Source of the DNA: Catalinimonas alkaloidigena
GTDB taxonomy: Bacteria > Bacteroidota > Bacteroidia > Cytophagales > Cyclobacteriaceae
Reading direction: 5' to 3'
Assembly: GCF_029504655.1 (NCBI RefSeq)
Contig: NZ_JAQFIL010000001.1
Location: 4,407,001 to 4,471,000 of the forward strand
Length of the DNA stretch: 64,000 nucleotides
Below are positions 1-9,987 of this stretch, piece after piece (within the stretch, counting starts at the first letter, position 1; every line of letters starts with the position of its first letter). Both the position numbers and the translations under genes were made by a program. The notes beneath the pieces were generated by a model. That model made no database searches, was not told the origin of the DNA, and was given only the letters and a program-made list of their open reading frames with translations.

Positions 1-1506
1 GATCGCTACTGGCGAAACTGCCGATGTGGAGCTTGCTGTTGGCGTACACAACATTACGCTCACTGTCACCGATGATGATGGGGATTCTGATACTGATAAT
101 GTAGTCATTACTATTACTGAAGCCGAGAACCAGGCTCCTACCGCTGATGCCGGACAAGACCAATCTATCTCAGATGAAGATGATAATGGAAGTGAGTCAG
201 TTGAACTGGATGGCTCAGGCTCTTCTGATGCTGATGGCACCATTGAAAGCTATGTCTGGACGGAGAATAATGTGGAGATCGCTACTGGCGAAACTGCCGA
301 TGTAGACCTTAATGTTGGCGTACACAACATTACTTTGACAGTTACCGATGATGATGAGGCTACTGACACCGATAATGTAGTCATCACCATTACTGAAGCC
401 GAGAACCAGCCTCCTACTGCTGATGCCGGACAGGATCAATCTATATCGGATGAGGATGGTAATGGAAGTGAAGAAGTAACATTAAATGGCTCTGCCTCTT
501 CTGATGCTGACGGTACGATCACTGATTACGTCTGGACTGAAGGAGGCAACCAGATCGCTACTGGCGAAACTGCCGATGTGGAGCTTGCTGTTGGCGTGCA
601 CAACATTACTTTGACAGTTACCGACGATGATGGAGATTCTGATACTGATAATGTAGTCATCACTATTACTGAAGCCGAAAACCAGGCTCCTACCGCTAAC
701 GCCGGACAGGATCAATCTATCTCAGATGAAGATGATAATGGAAGTGAGTCAGTTGAACTGGATGGCTCAGGCTCTTCTGATGATGATGGCACCATTGAAA
801 GCTATGTCTGGACGGAGAACAATGTGGAGATCGCTACTGGCGAAACTGCCGATGTAGACCTTAATGTTGGCGTACACAACATTACACTCACTGTCACCGA
901 TGATGATGGGGATTCTGATACTGATAATGTAGTCATTACTATTACTGAGCCTGCTAACACTCCTCCTACCGCTGATGCCAGCAATACACAAACTGAATAT
1001 ACTGATGAAGATGATAATGGTAGTGAAGAAGTAAGCCTTGATGCTTCTAATTCCTCTGATGCTGATGGCACCATTGAAAGCTATGTCTGGACTGAAGGCG
1101 GTAACCAGATCGCTACTGGAATCAACCCTGATGTTACCCTCGATGTAGGCGTACACAACATTACGCTCACTGTCACCGACGATGATGGAGATTCTGATAC
1201 TGATAATGTAGTCATCACTATTACTGAAGCCGAAAACCAGGCTCCTACTGCTGATGCCGGACAGGATCAATCTATCTCAGATGAAGATGATAATGGAAGT
1301 GAGTCAGTTGAACTGGATGGCTCAGGCTCTTCTGATGATGATGGCACCATTGAAAGCTATGTCTGGACGGAGAATAATGTGGAGATCGCTACTGGCGAAA
1401 CTGCCGATGTAGACCTTAATGTTGGCGTACACAACATTACGCTCACTGTCACCGACGATGATGGTGATTCTGATACCGATAATGTAGTCGTGGTAATAAA
1501 TGAACC
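1..1506 (+). repeat. Tandem PKD-domain repeats, about 276 bp period
   Basis: Unit boundaries fall at 122, 398, 674, 950 and 1229, giving 276, 276, 276 and 279 bp, with a partial unit before 122 and a last unit ending near 1506. Several units are nearly identical at nucleotide level, while the 950-1228 unit is more diverged (different start and IATGINPD-type end). This fits expansion by unequal recombination inside the adhesin gene. Confidence 0.9.
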
Positions 1507-4500
1507 AGAAACGCAAACTCCTTTCTTCTCCCTGGTACAGGAAATTTTTGAAGCCAATGAAGATTTTAATTCGGCTGTAACTGTAGCGGTTCAACCCGAT
1601 GATGAAAGTCAGGAAGTATCCTATTCTATTCTACCAGGTAGCATTGACTTTGCTACCCTGACTGCTGATAACAGCAACGGAATTTATGAATTTGAATCCC
1701 TTGCTGACCGAAATGGTGAACAAGAGTTTACGATTACTGCCACTGCTGAGGATGATCCGGGGAATCAATATGCGCAAAATTTTACTTTCAGAGTAAATGC
1801 CGTAAATGATCAACCGGTATTCAACCTTGCTCAAAATAATGTAAACGTTGAAGCTGCCAGCGGAGCACGAAGCATTACCAATTTTGCAGAAAACATTGCT
1901 CCTGGCCCGGCGACTGCTACCGATGAAGCGTCACAAACATTAGCATTTACAGCTACGGCAACTGATCAAAGTCTGTTTGCTGTTCAACCTGCGATTAGTA
2001 ATAATGGTACGCTTACCTTTACACCGGCTGATGATAACATCGGAAGTACAGCTGTAGAAGTCATCCTTACGGATAGTGGTCCTAATAATGGAGAAAATCA
2101 GAACAGTAGTTCTACTACATTTACTTTTGCAGTAACCGAACAGCCTAATGCAGAACCTGAAGCTGAACCAGAATCATATACATTTGATGAGGATAACGTT
2201 CAGGTGATTACGCTAGAAGGTTTTGATGAGGATAATGATCCACTTACCTATTACATTGAAAGCTTGCCCATCAATGGTACTTTGACTGTAGGCGGAGTAG
2301 AAATTGAAACTGAAGGTGAGATTGAAGGGAAAACTGTCACGTATACTCCAAACCCTGACTATAATGGCACAGATGCCTTCACTTTCGCTGTATCCGATGG
2401 CACAGAACCTAATTCAAATGTAGCCACAATAGGCTTAAACATTGATCCGGTAAATGACGCGCCTACTTTTACGATTGAAGATGATGATATAGAAGGGGAA
2501 TACAATGCAGCAAGTGAACAAACTTTCCCTGGTTTTGCCAGCGAGATTGAGGATGTTGAAGGTCAGGAACTTGAATTTATCCTCACTCCTGCTGATGGCA
2601 ACACACTGACCTTTACACAAGAGCCAGCGATAGATGCAGCAAGTGGAGATTTGACATTTGTCGTTGCTAACAACAGTGCTGGTATTGCTGGTTTTACAGT
2701 CGTATTAAGTGATGGAGATGATGAAAGTAGTTTACAAAGTTTTACTATTGTAGTACAAGCACCGGAGGTTGAAGCTCCCAGCAACATTACATTAACCCCT
2801 AATAATCCAGTAGATGAAAACGATGAAGGTGCATTTATTGGAGATTTATCTGCCCAAGGTACACAGCCTATTTCCTTTTCTCTGCCTGAAGGAGAAGCTA
2901 ATAATGAGCTTTTTACGATCAACAATGGCAATGAACTCTTTACCAATGGTGCGCTGGACTTTGAAACTGTCGGTGCCTCTTTAACTGTAGTGGTACAGGC
3001 AACTAATGGAAACGGAAACACTACCCAAAACTTTGATATTGAGGTTACTAATGAGGAAGAACCGCCTACCAGCATCTCCCTGGATGGCAATACCATAGAA
3101 GATGGCGATGCGTCCGGTACTACTGTGGGTACTTTATCCGCTCAGGGGGGAGCGCCCGTCCCTATTACTTTCTCTCTAACCAATGCTCTTGATAATAGCA
3201 ACTTCTCTATCCAAAATGACAACCAACTGGTAACCGCTTTTACTGCTGACTATGATTCCAAATCCTCTTATCAGGTGGAAGTGCAGGCACAAGGGGATGG
3301 AGACTTTGAACAAACTTTCAACATCTCGGTGAATCCTCCTGTCATAGTAGCCCCTACCACTATTACACTGAACCCTACTAGCCCTACAGTTGCTGAAAAT
3401 GATGAAAATGCTTTGGTAGGTACTCTGTCCGCTGATGGTACTGCTCCTATCTCTTTCTCTCTGACTGATGCTGAAGATAATGACTTCTTCACCATCAATG
3501 GAAACCAGCTTTTCGTAGATGGATCGCTGGACTTTGAAACTGTCGGTGCCTCTCTAACTGTAGTGGTACAGGCAACTAATGGAAACGGAAACACTACCCA
3601 AAACTTTGATATTGAGGTTACTAATGAGGAAGAACCGCCTACCAGCATTTCCCTGGATGGCAATACCATAGAAGATGGAGATGCGTCCGGTACTACTGTG
3701 GGTACTTTATCCGCTCAGGGGGGGGCATCAGAAACCGTAACTTTTTCTTTGCCCGAAGGAGAAGCTGATAATAGCAACTTCTCCATCCAAAATGACAACC
3801 AACTGGTAACCGCTTTTACTGCTGACTATGATTCTAAATCCTCTTATCAGGTGGAAGTGCAGGCACAAGGGGATGGAGACTTTGAACAAACTTTCAACAT
3901 CTCGGTGAATCCTCCTGTCATAGTAGCCCCTACCACTATTACACTGAACCCTACTAGCCCTACAGTTGCTGAAAATGATGAAAATGCTTTGGTAGGTACT
4001 CTGTCCGCTGATGGTACTGCTCCTATCTCTTTCTCTCTGACTGATGCTGAAGATAATGACTTCTTCACCATCAATGGAAACCAGCTTTTCGTAGATGGAT
4101 CGCTGGACTTTGAAACTGTCGGTGCCTCTCTAACTGTAGTGGTACAGGCAACTAATGGAAACGGAAACACTACCCAAAACTTTGATATTGAGGTTACTAA
4201 TGAGGAAGAACCGCCTACCAGCATTTCCCTGGATGGCAATACCATAGAAGATGGAGATGCGTCCGGTACTACTGTGGGTACCTTATCCGCTCAGGGGGGG
4301 GCATCAGAAACCGTAACTTTTTCTTTGCCCGAAGGAGAAGCTGATAATAGCAACTTCTCTATCCAAAATGACAACCAACTGGTAACCGCTTTTACCGCTG
4401 ACTATGATTCCAAATCTTCTTATCAGGTGGAAGTGCAGGCACAAGGGGATGGAGACTTTGAACAAACTTTCAACATCTCGGTGAACTCCTCCTGTCATAG

Positions 4501-4534
4501 TAGCCCCTACCACTATTACACTGAACCCTACTAG
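1..4534 (+). CDS. Giant PKD/cadherin-like repeat surface protein, 5' part (gene runs in from before the window)
   Basis: The frame is open from base 2, so the true start lies upstream of the window; the GTG at 26 is internal. The first 1.5 kb encodes a partial and then five complete PKD-type domains of about 92 residues, each with WTE and a DxDxD-rich turn. Next come cadherin/Ig-like domains ending in VNDxP-type linkers (about 1507-2760), then tandem 192-residue units. The stop TAG at 4532-4534 arises only because one extra base sits near 4487. The homologous reading continues in another frame to 9983, where a T9SS sorting domain ends the protein. I read this as the N-terminal part of one secreted, Ca-binding-rich adhesin of more than 3,300 residues. 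Confidence 0.85.
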   Translation, partial: IATGETADVELAVGVHNITLTVTDDDGDSDTDNVVITITEAENQAPTADAGQDQSISDEDDNGSESVELDGSGSSDADGTIESYVWTENNVEIATGETADVDLNVGVHNITLTVTDDDEATDTDNVVITITEAENQPPTADAGQDQSISDEDGNGSEEVTLNGSASSDADGTITDYVWTEGGNQIATGETADVELAVGVHNITLTVTDDDGDSDTDNVVITITEAENQAPTANAGQDQSISDEDDNGSESVELDGSGSSDDDGTIESYVWTENNVEIATGETADVDLNVGVHNITLTVTDDDGDSDTDNVVITITEPANTPPTADASNTQTEYTDEDDNGSEEVSLDASNSSDADGTIESYVWTEGGNQIATGINPDVTLDVGVHNITLTVTDDDGDSDTDNVVITITEAENQAPTADAGQDQSISDEDDNGSESVELDGSGSSDDDGTIESYVWTENNVEIATGETADVDLNVGVHNITLTVTDDDGDSDTDNVVVVINEPETQTPFFSLVQEIFEANEDFNSAVTVAVQPDDESQEVSYSILPGSIDFATLTADNSNGIYEFESLADRNGEQEFTITATAEDDPGNQYAQNFTFRVNAVNDQPVFNLAQNNVNVEAASGARSITNFAENIAPGPATATDEASQTLAFTATATDQSLFAVQPAISNNGTLTFTPADDNIGSTAVEVILTDSGPNNGENQNSSSTTFTFAVTEQPNAEPEAEPESYTFDEDNVQVITLEGFDEDNDPLTYYIESLPINGTLTVGGVEIETEGEIEGKTVTYTPNPDYNGTDAFTFAVSDGTEPNSNVATIGLNIDPVNDAPTFTIEDDDIEGEYNAASEQTFPGFASEIEDVEGQELEFILTPADGNTLTFTQEPAIDAASGDLTFVVANNSAGIAGFTVVLSDGDDESSLQSFTIVVQAPEVEAPSNITLTPNNPVDENDEGAFIGDLSAQGTQPISFSLPEGEANNELFTINNGNELFTNGALDFETVGASLTVVVQATNGNGNTTQNFDIEVTNEEEPPTSISLDGNTIEDGDASGTTVGTLSAQGGAPVPITFSLTNALDNSNFSIQNDNQLVTAFTADYDSKSSYQVEVQAQGDGDFEQTFNISVNPPVIVAPTTITLNPTSPTVAENDENALVGTLSADGTAPISFSLTDAEDNDFFTINGNQLFVDGSLDFETVGASLTVVVQATNGNGNTTQNFDIEVTNEEEPPTSISLDGNTIEDGDASGTTVGTLSAQGGASETVTFSLPEGEADNSNFSIQNDNQLVTAFTADYDSKSSYQVEVQAQGDGDFEQTFNISVNPPVIVAPTTITLNPTSPTVAENDENALVGTLSADGTAPISFSLTDAEDNDFFTINGNQLFVDGSLDFETVGASLTVVVQATNGNGNTTQNFDIEVTNEEEPPTSISLDGNTIEDGDASGTTVGTLSAQGGASETVTFSLPEGEADNSNFSIQNDNQLVTAFTADYDSKSSYQVEVQAQGDGDFEQTFNISVNSSCHSSPYHYYTEPY

Positions 4535-5645
4535 CCCTACAGTTGCTGAAAATGATGAAAATGCTTTGGTAGGTACTCTGTCCGCTGATGGTACTGCTCC
4601 TATCTCTTTCTCTCTGACTGATGCTGAAGATAATGACTTCTTCACCATCAATGGAAACCAGCTTTTCGTAGATGGATCGCTGGACTTTGAAACTGTCGGT
4701 GCCTCTCTAACTGTAGTGGTACAGGCAACTAATGGAAACGGAAACACTACCCAAAACTTTGATATTGAGGTTACTAATGAGGAAGAACCGCCTACCAGCA
4801 TTTCCCTGGATGGCAATACCATAGAAGATGGAGATGCGTCCGGTACTACTGTGGGTACCTTATCCGCTCAGGGGGGGGCATCAGAAACCGTAACTTTTTC
4901 TTTGCCCGAAGGAGAAGCTGATAATAGCAACTTCTCTATCCAAAATGACAACCAACTGGTAACCGCTTTTACCGCTGACTATGATTCCAAATCTTCTTAT
5001 CAGGTGGAAGTGCAGGCACAAGGGGATGGAGACTTTGAACAAACTTTCAACATCTCGGTGAACCCTCCTGTCATAGTAGCCCCTACCACTATTACACTGA
5101 ACCCTACTAGCCCTACAGTTGCTGAAAATGATGAAAATGCTTTGGTAGGTACTCTGTCCGCTGATGGTACTGCTCCTATCTCTTTCTCTCTGACTGATGC
5201 TGAAGATAATGACTTCTTCACCATCAATGGAAACCAGCTTTTCGTAGATGGATCGCTGGACTTTGAAACTGTCGGTGCCTCTCTGACTGTAGTGGTACAG
5301 GCAACTAATGGAGACGGAAACACTACCCAAAACTTTGATATTGAGGTTACTAATGAGGAAGAACCGCCTACCAGCATCTCCCTGGATGGCAATACCATAG
5401 AAGATGGAGATGCGTCCGGTACTACTGTGGGTACCTTATCCGCTCAGGGGGGGGCATCAGAAACCGTAACTTTTTCTTTGCCCGAAGGAGAAGCTGATAA
5501 TAGCAACTTCTCTATCCAAAATGACAACCAACTGGTAACCGCTTTTACCGCTGACTATGATTCCAAATCCTCTTATCAGGTGGAAGTGCAGGCACAAGGG
5601 GATGGAGACCTTGAACAAACTTTCAACATCTCGGTGAACCCAGCT
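2768..5645 (+). repeat. Tandem 576-bp (192-residue) repeats: four near-identical copies after one diverged copy
   Basis: The marker GTCATAGTAGCC occurs at 3341, 3917, 4494 and 5070, giving spacings of 576, 577 and 576 bp; the odd 577 marks a one-base insertion. Each unit encodes two cadherin-like halves, one starting near APTTITLNPTSP and one near PPTSISLDGNT. A diverged copy at about 2768-3340 shares the second half almost exactly. The four full copies differ at only scattered positions by eye. Confidence 0.92.
4484..4490 (+). other. One-base insertion (frameshift) in the repeat region of the giant adhesin
   Basis: At the same place in neighbouring repeats the sequence reads gtgaaTcctcct (copies at about 3329 and 3907) or gtgaaCcctcct (about 5059). 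Here it reads gtgaaCTcctcct, so both variant bases are present side by side. This shifts frame 2 into frame 3. Removing one base gives an open frame from base 2 to 9983 whose length is divisible by three. Confidence 0.9.
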
Positions 5646-8600
5646 CCTGACCCAGTTTTCACACTAGATCCAGACAGTTTCTCAGCTAAGGAAGATTTTG
5701 AAGGTATACAAACTATCACTATAGTTCCTGCAGAGGGTACACCTGCCGCTGAGTATAGCTTTGAACCCCAACTAAGTACCATTGATTTCGTTGATGTTAG
5801 CTTTGATGCTGAAAATCTTGAAATTATTTTTCAAGCAGTGAATAATGCTTTTGGAAGTACTGAGGTTTTAGTTACTGCTACAGACCCTAACAGTGGTAAT
5901 ACCGTCACAAACACTTTAAATATTGCAGTAAACTCAGAAAATGACAATCCTACAGTTTCCGAAATTCCTCCTGTCAACGTTACAGAAGATGATCCGGATG
6001 AAACTATTACTTTATCCGACTACTTCAGCGATGTGGAAGATGCTACATTGGACTATGCTGTTGAAGAAATCGGCAATGAAAGCCTGCTTACCGCTACCAT
6101 TGACGAAACCACTGCTGTACTGACCATCAGCTTTAACGAAAATGCTTCCGGCAATACAAGCATTACAGTTTCTGCTACGGATGATGGAGGCTTGTCTGCA
6201 ACAGCTACGATTGATGTGCAGATTAGCGGCTCCAATGACGCGCCCGTCATTTCTGATCAAAATGAGGTGAGCACGGATGAAGATGTGGACTATCAGATTT
6301 TACTTACTGACCTAATCGTAGAAGATGCTGACAACACTTATCCCGCAGGCTTTACTTTAACGATAGGACAAGGCGATAACTATGAAATCGTAGATGGTAC
6401 CACCATAAGTCCTACTGCCAACTACAATGGAGAACTCACCGTAGAGGTACAGGTCACCGACCCTGAAGGAGCAAGCAGCAATCCCTTTGATTTGTCTATC
6501 ACCGTTGAGCCTGTCAATGACGCTCCGGTAGCCTCTACCATAGAAGATTTGGAAGTTGAGGAAGACGCTGAACCGGTAAGCATTGACCTTGCACCTTATT
6601 TTTCTGATATTGATAATGAAACTTTGACCTACTCAGTAGTTTCAAATACGAGCGACCAGATCACCACTGATATTGATAATGCTAGCCTACAGCTATCTTT
6701 TGAGACTAACTTCAGTGGCAATGCTACCCTGAATATACAGGCGAGTGATGGAGAGACTGTCACCGATCCTAACCTTTCTCTACAAGTCGTAGTAATTCCT
6801 GTGAATGATGCTCCTGTGCTTTCAGTAAATGAAGTAGGAATTAGCGGTACGGAGGACACATCTGTAGATTTGGAGTCGCTTCTCTCCGAGACAAACAGTG
6901 TCCTTACTGTTACTGACCCGGATAGTAATTTTCCAGATGACTTTTTTATTGAGGCACAAGATCTGAATGAAACCAACAATTACACACTTAATAATGACCG
7001 AAATAGTGTAATCCCTGCTGAAAATTTTGATGGTGATCTTTTTGTACCCATACGGGTAAACGATGGCAATGCCTATAGCACTTACCAAACATTGAGGATT
7101 AGACTTAATCCGGTCAATGACCGACCTCAGATCTTTTTATCTGCCGAAGAACGTGGTACCGCCATACAGTTTAACCGGGGAGATAGTCCGGTGAGCATCA
7201 CTTCTTCGCTGATCATTAACGATGTAGATAACATAAATATGTCTTCAGCATCTGTATCTTTCGTTGAAAACGGGCCGGTCTTTTATTCACCGGATGAAGA
7301 TGAGCTCCGCTACCCTGCACAGATAGGTAACATCACCGGACAGTGGGATGCTGAAAACGGAGTGCTTTCTTTGACAGGGAATGCTAGTATCAATGACTAC
7401 AGAGATGCATTACGCAGTATCACATATTTTAACAATGCCACTACGCCTACCGCGCTTCCCCGGCAGTTGCTTTTTGTCATCAACGATGGTGCATTGGCAA
7501 GCAATGAGGCCAATGATGTAAGGTTTATCAGGGTAGAAGACTCTAACCTTCCTCCCGAGCTTACAGACTTTGACAAACAGGTACCGGAAGACGAATCTCT
7601 GACTTTAAGGGTAAGCGATTTCAGTGATAACTATGCTGATGATCTTGACCCATTTGATAACGCAATTTATATCACAAGACTTCCTGACCCCTCAAAAGGG
7701 AGCCTGGTAGTTGATGGAGAAGCTATTACTGATGGCGATCTTAACCCGGCCATAGGCGGTTTTCTCATAGATTTTGATACTAATCCCAGCTTCAGCTACC
7801 AGCCTGAAACAAATTTTAATGGTACAGACTCTTTTGAATGGACAGCCCTGGATAGCGAAACTCAGCCGGGTACTCTTATCAACTCAGCCAGTGTGAGCAT
7901 TACCGTTTTGCCGGTAAGCGACCCTCCTACCATCAATGCTCCTGCTTCCATCACTGCCAGCGAAGATGCTATGTTCAGCTTTTCAGATACACGTAGCATC
8001 ACCATTGAAGACATTGACAGTACTACTGACAGCATTACTGTGAGTCTGGCGGTACAGGAAGGCCTACTTTCTTTTGTAAATGAAGGGGTTTTAGCGTCAA
8101 TCAACTTCCTTGATGGAAGTAGTACAGACACGCCAAATATGACGTTCAGAGGGGTTTCTTCTGATATTGATAATGCGCTTACCAGCTTACAGTATGCTGC
8201 ACGTAGCGATTTCAACGGCACAGACATATTAAAAATTACCGCTACCGACCCTCAAAACAACTCGGCTGAAGCAGAAGTAAATATTATCATTAACTCCGTG
8301 AATGATCTGCCAGCCTTGGTTAATATGGAGAGTGATACACTCAGCTATACAGAAAACGATGCGCCCTTACTCCTTACTGAAAGCCTAAGCATAGAAGATC
8401 TGGAGAACGACAATATCGTAGCCGCTACCATATCTATTACGGAGAACTTTGCAGCAGAAGAAGACCGGCTGGGATTTACGCCTACCCCAGGCATTACGGG
8501 AAGGGTAAGTAACAACCGACTCATCCTCACTGGTAACGCTTCCATAGAAGTATATCAGTCACTTCTCAGAAGTATCACCTATGAAAATATGAGTGAAACG

Positions 8601-9983
8601 CCGCAAAGCGGGGTACGCAAAATCAACTTTCAGGTAACTGATGTGGGAAATGGTTCCAGTAACATAGCTTCGCGTTATGCCAATGTCATTCAGACTGATG
8701 ATTCAATTCAAATTACAGATGTAGAAAGCACTGCACTTGCCTATCGTCCCGGAGATGCCCAGCAAATCCTCACCGAGTCTATTATCCTTAGCGATGCTGA
8801 TGATGATAGCCTGACTACTGCGATCATTAGCTTTTCCAATGACAGTTATATTGCCGCTGAGGACAGTCTGATCTTTGAATCTGACGAATTCGAGGTCAGC
8901 TGGAATGAAGAAAAGGGTACGCTTACAATCAATGGTGAAAATAGTATAGCGGAATACCAGAATGCGCTACGGGCTGTACAGTATATCAATACTTCTGATA
9001 CGCCTACCCCTGGCAGCAGGTTGATCCGCTTTACAGTATTTAGAAATGGCGTAGCCAGTAATGTAGCGATCCGGGAAATCACAATTATCATCAATGAGCC
9101 TCCGCTGCTTACAGACTTCAACCTGGCCCTGCTCAAAAACAGCAGTTACAGTTTTAGCGCTGAAGACTTTGCAAATCACTATAATGATCCTGATAATTCA
9201 TCTGAAAACCTTACATTTGTAAGATTAAGGATTAGCAAACTGCCCAGCAGGGGCCAGTTACTCCTTAGTGGAGAAGTAATTACTCAAGAGATACTTGATA
9301 CTGAAGGAGCATTTGAAGTGAGTACTGAAAATATCAATCAGCTGACATATCAGCCTGAAAGTGATTATGTAGGGGCTGACAGTATTGAATGGAATGCTTT
9401 TGATGGTGAAGCTTATGCCATCGCCAACGCTAAGCTGACATTCAATATCACTGACCTGACAGTGAATGCAGGAGCTGATGTAGAAGTTTGCCTTGGAGAT
9501 CCCCTGACATTAAATGTTGAAGTCAGTGGAGGAAGTGGCAATTACACTTATACATGGACCTGCGATCAGGCTGACTGCATGATAGACAATGCCAATGCTG
9601 CTGAAGTGAGTGTATCTCCGGGCGGAACTACTGCCTACTTCGTAAAGGTAACGGATGAAAATGGTATAACATCCAACAGTGATACGATCATCGTAAATAC
9701 TATAGAATGTTATGGACTGCCCCTTAGCATTCCTACGGCTTTTACACCCAATGGAGATGGTCCTAATGACAGTTGGGTAATCACCAATATAGAGACTTAC
9801 GATAGCCAGGTAGTAGAAGTGTATGACCGATACGGAAAGCAGGTGTATTTCTCAGAAGGCTACCAAAGGCCCTGGGATGGCTCCAGAAATGGTCAACTTT
9901 TGCCTGCGGGTACTTACTATTATTTAATCAAGCTTAACGGTGGGGAGCAGTTCCATCGTGGATCTGTAAGTATTCTTAAGTAA
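4488..9983 (+). CDS. Giant cadherin-like repeat surface protein, 3' part with T9SS type B sorting domain
   Basis: This continues the preceding frame after the insertion at about 4487; the first ATG-like start near 4566 is not a real start. It finishes the 192-residue repeats (to about 5645), then carries many cadherin/VCBS-like domains linked by VNDxP motifs, including a type with YQxxLRSITY in its second half (about 7100-9100). A cysteine-containing Ig-like domain (9460-9720; Cys at CLGD, TCDQADC and IEC) precedes the C-terminal 85 residues. These carry the gliding-motility-associated sorting signature (PTAFTPNGDGPND, VEVYDRYG, PWDG, LPAGTYYY). Such type B domains direct export through T9SS and cell-surface attachment, usually with a PorP/SprF partner, which lies two genes downstream. 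Confidence 0.88.
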   Translation, partial: PPVIVAPTTITLNPTSPTVAENDENALVGTLSADGTAPISFSLTDAEDNDFFTINGNQLFVDGSLDFETVGASLTVVVQATNGNGNTTQNFDIEVTNEEEPPTSISLDGNTIEDGDASGTTVGTLSAQGGASETVTFSLPEGEADNSNFSIQNDNQLVTAFTADYDSKSSYQVEVQAQGDGDFEQTFNISVNPPVIVAPTTITLNPTSPTVAENDENALVGTLSADGTAPISFSLTDAEDNDFFTINGNQLFVDGSLDFETVGASLTVVVQATNGDGNTTQNFDIEVTNEEEPPTSISLDGNTIEDGDASGTTVGTLSAQGGASETVTFSLPEGEADNSNFSIQNDNQLVTAFTADYDSKSSYQVEVQAQGDGDLEQTFNISVNPAPDPVFTLDPDSFSAKEDFEGIQTITIVPAEGTPAAEYSFEPQLSTIDFVDVSFDAENLEIIFQAVNNAFGSTEVLVTATDPNSGNTVTNTLNIAVNSENDNPTVSEIPPVNVTEDDPDETITLSDYFSDVEDATLDYAVEEIGNESLLTATIDETTAVLTISFNENASGNTSITVSATDDGGLSATATIDVQISGSNDAPVISDQNEVSTDEDVDYQILLTDLIVEDADNTYPAGFTLTIGQGDNYEIVDGTTISPTANYNGELTVEVQVTDPEGASSNPFDLSITVEPVNDAPVASTIEDLEVEEDAEPVSIDLAPYFSDIDNETLTYSVVSNTSDQITTDIDNASLQLSFETNFSGNATLNIQASDGETVTDPNLSLQVVVIPVNDAPVLSVNEVGISGTEDTSVDLESLLSETNSVLTVTDPDSNFPDDFFIEAQDLNETNNYTLNNDRNSVIPAENFDGDLFVPIRVNDGNAYSTYQTLRIRLNPVNDRPQIFLSAEERGTAIQFNRGDSPVSITSSLIINDVDNINMSSASVSFVENGPVFYSPDEDELRYPAQIGNITGQWDAENGVLSLTGNASINDYRDALRSITYFNNATTPTALPRQLLFVINDGALASNEANDVRFIRVEDSNLPPELTDFDKQVPEDESLTLRVSDFSDNYADDLDPFDNAIYITRLPDPSKGSLVVDGEAITDGDLNPAIGGFLIDFDTNPSFSYQPETNFNGTDSFEWTALDSETQPGTLINSASVSITVLPVSDPPTINAPASITASEDAMFSFSDTRSITIEDIDSTTDSITVSLAVQEGLLSFVNEGVLASINFLDGSSTDTPNMTFRGVSSDIDNALTSLQYAARSDFNGTDILKITATDPQNNSAEAEVNIIINSVNDLPALVNMESDTLSYTENDAPLLLTESLSIEDLENDNIVAATISITENFAAEEDRLGFTPTPGITGRVSNNRLILTGNASIEVYQSLLRSITYENMSETPQSGVRKINFQVTDVGNGSSNIASRYANVIQTDDSIQITDVESTALAYRPGDAQQILTESIILSDADDDSLTTAIISFSNDSYIAAEDSLIFESDEFEVSWNEEKGTLTINGENSIAEYQNALRAVQYINTSDTPTPGSRLIRFTVFRNGVASNVAIREITIIINEPPLLTDFNLALLKNSSYSFSAEDFANHYNDPDNSSENLTFVRLRISKLPSRGQLLLSGEVITQEILDTEGAFEVSTENINQLTYQPESDYVGADSIEWNAFDGEAYAIANAKLTFNITDLTVNAGADVEVCLGDPLTLNVEVSGGSGNYTYTWTCDQADCMIDNANAAEVSVSPGGTTAYFVKVTDENGITSNSDTIIVNTIECYGLPLSIPTAFTPNGDGPNDSWVITNIETYDSQVVEVYDRYGKQVYFSEGYQRPWDGSRNGQLLPAGTYYYLIKLNGGEQFHRGSVSILK

Positions 9984-9987
9984 GAAC

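Noticed and set aside
215..5398. Many long open frames on the minus strand inside the giant adhesin gene
   Set aside because: They repeat with the 276- and 576-bp periods, mirror the plus-strand coding pattern and have no protein-like features; they are shadows of the repeat gene.
3714..5455. G8 runs repeated in each 576-bp unit as phase-variation sites
   Set aside because: They encode conserved Gly-Gly within the repeat (CAG GGG GGG GCA), have the same length in all four full copies and lie in frame; no sign of length variation.
1..5645. Periodic repeats considered as a CRISPR or non-coding satellite
   Set aside because: Periods of 276 and 576 bp are multiples of three, lie in open frames and encode PKD/cadherin-like domains.
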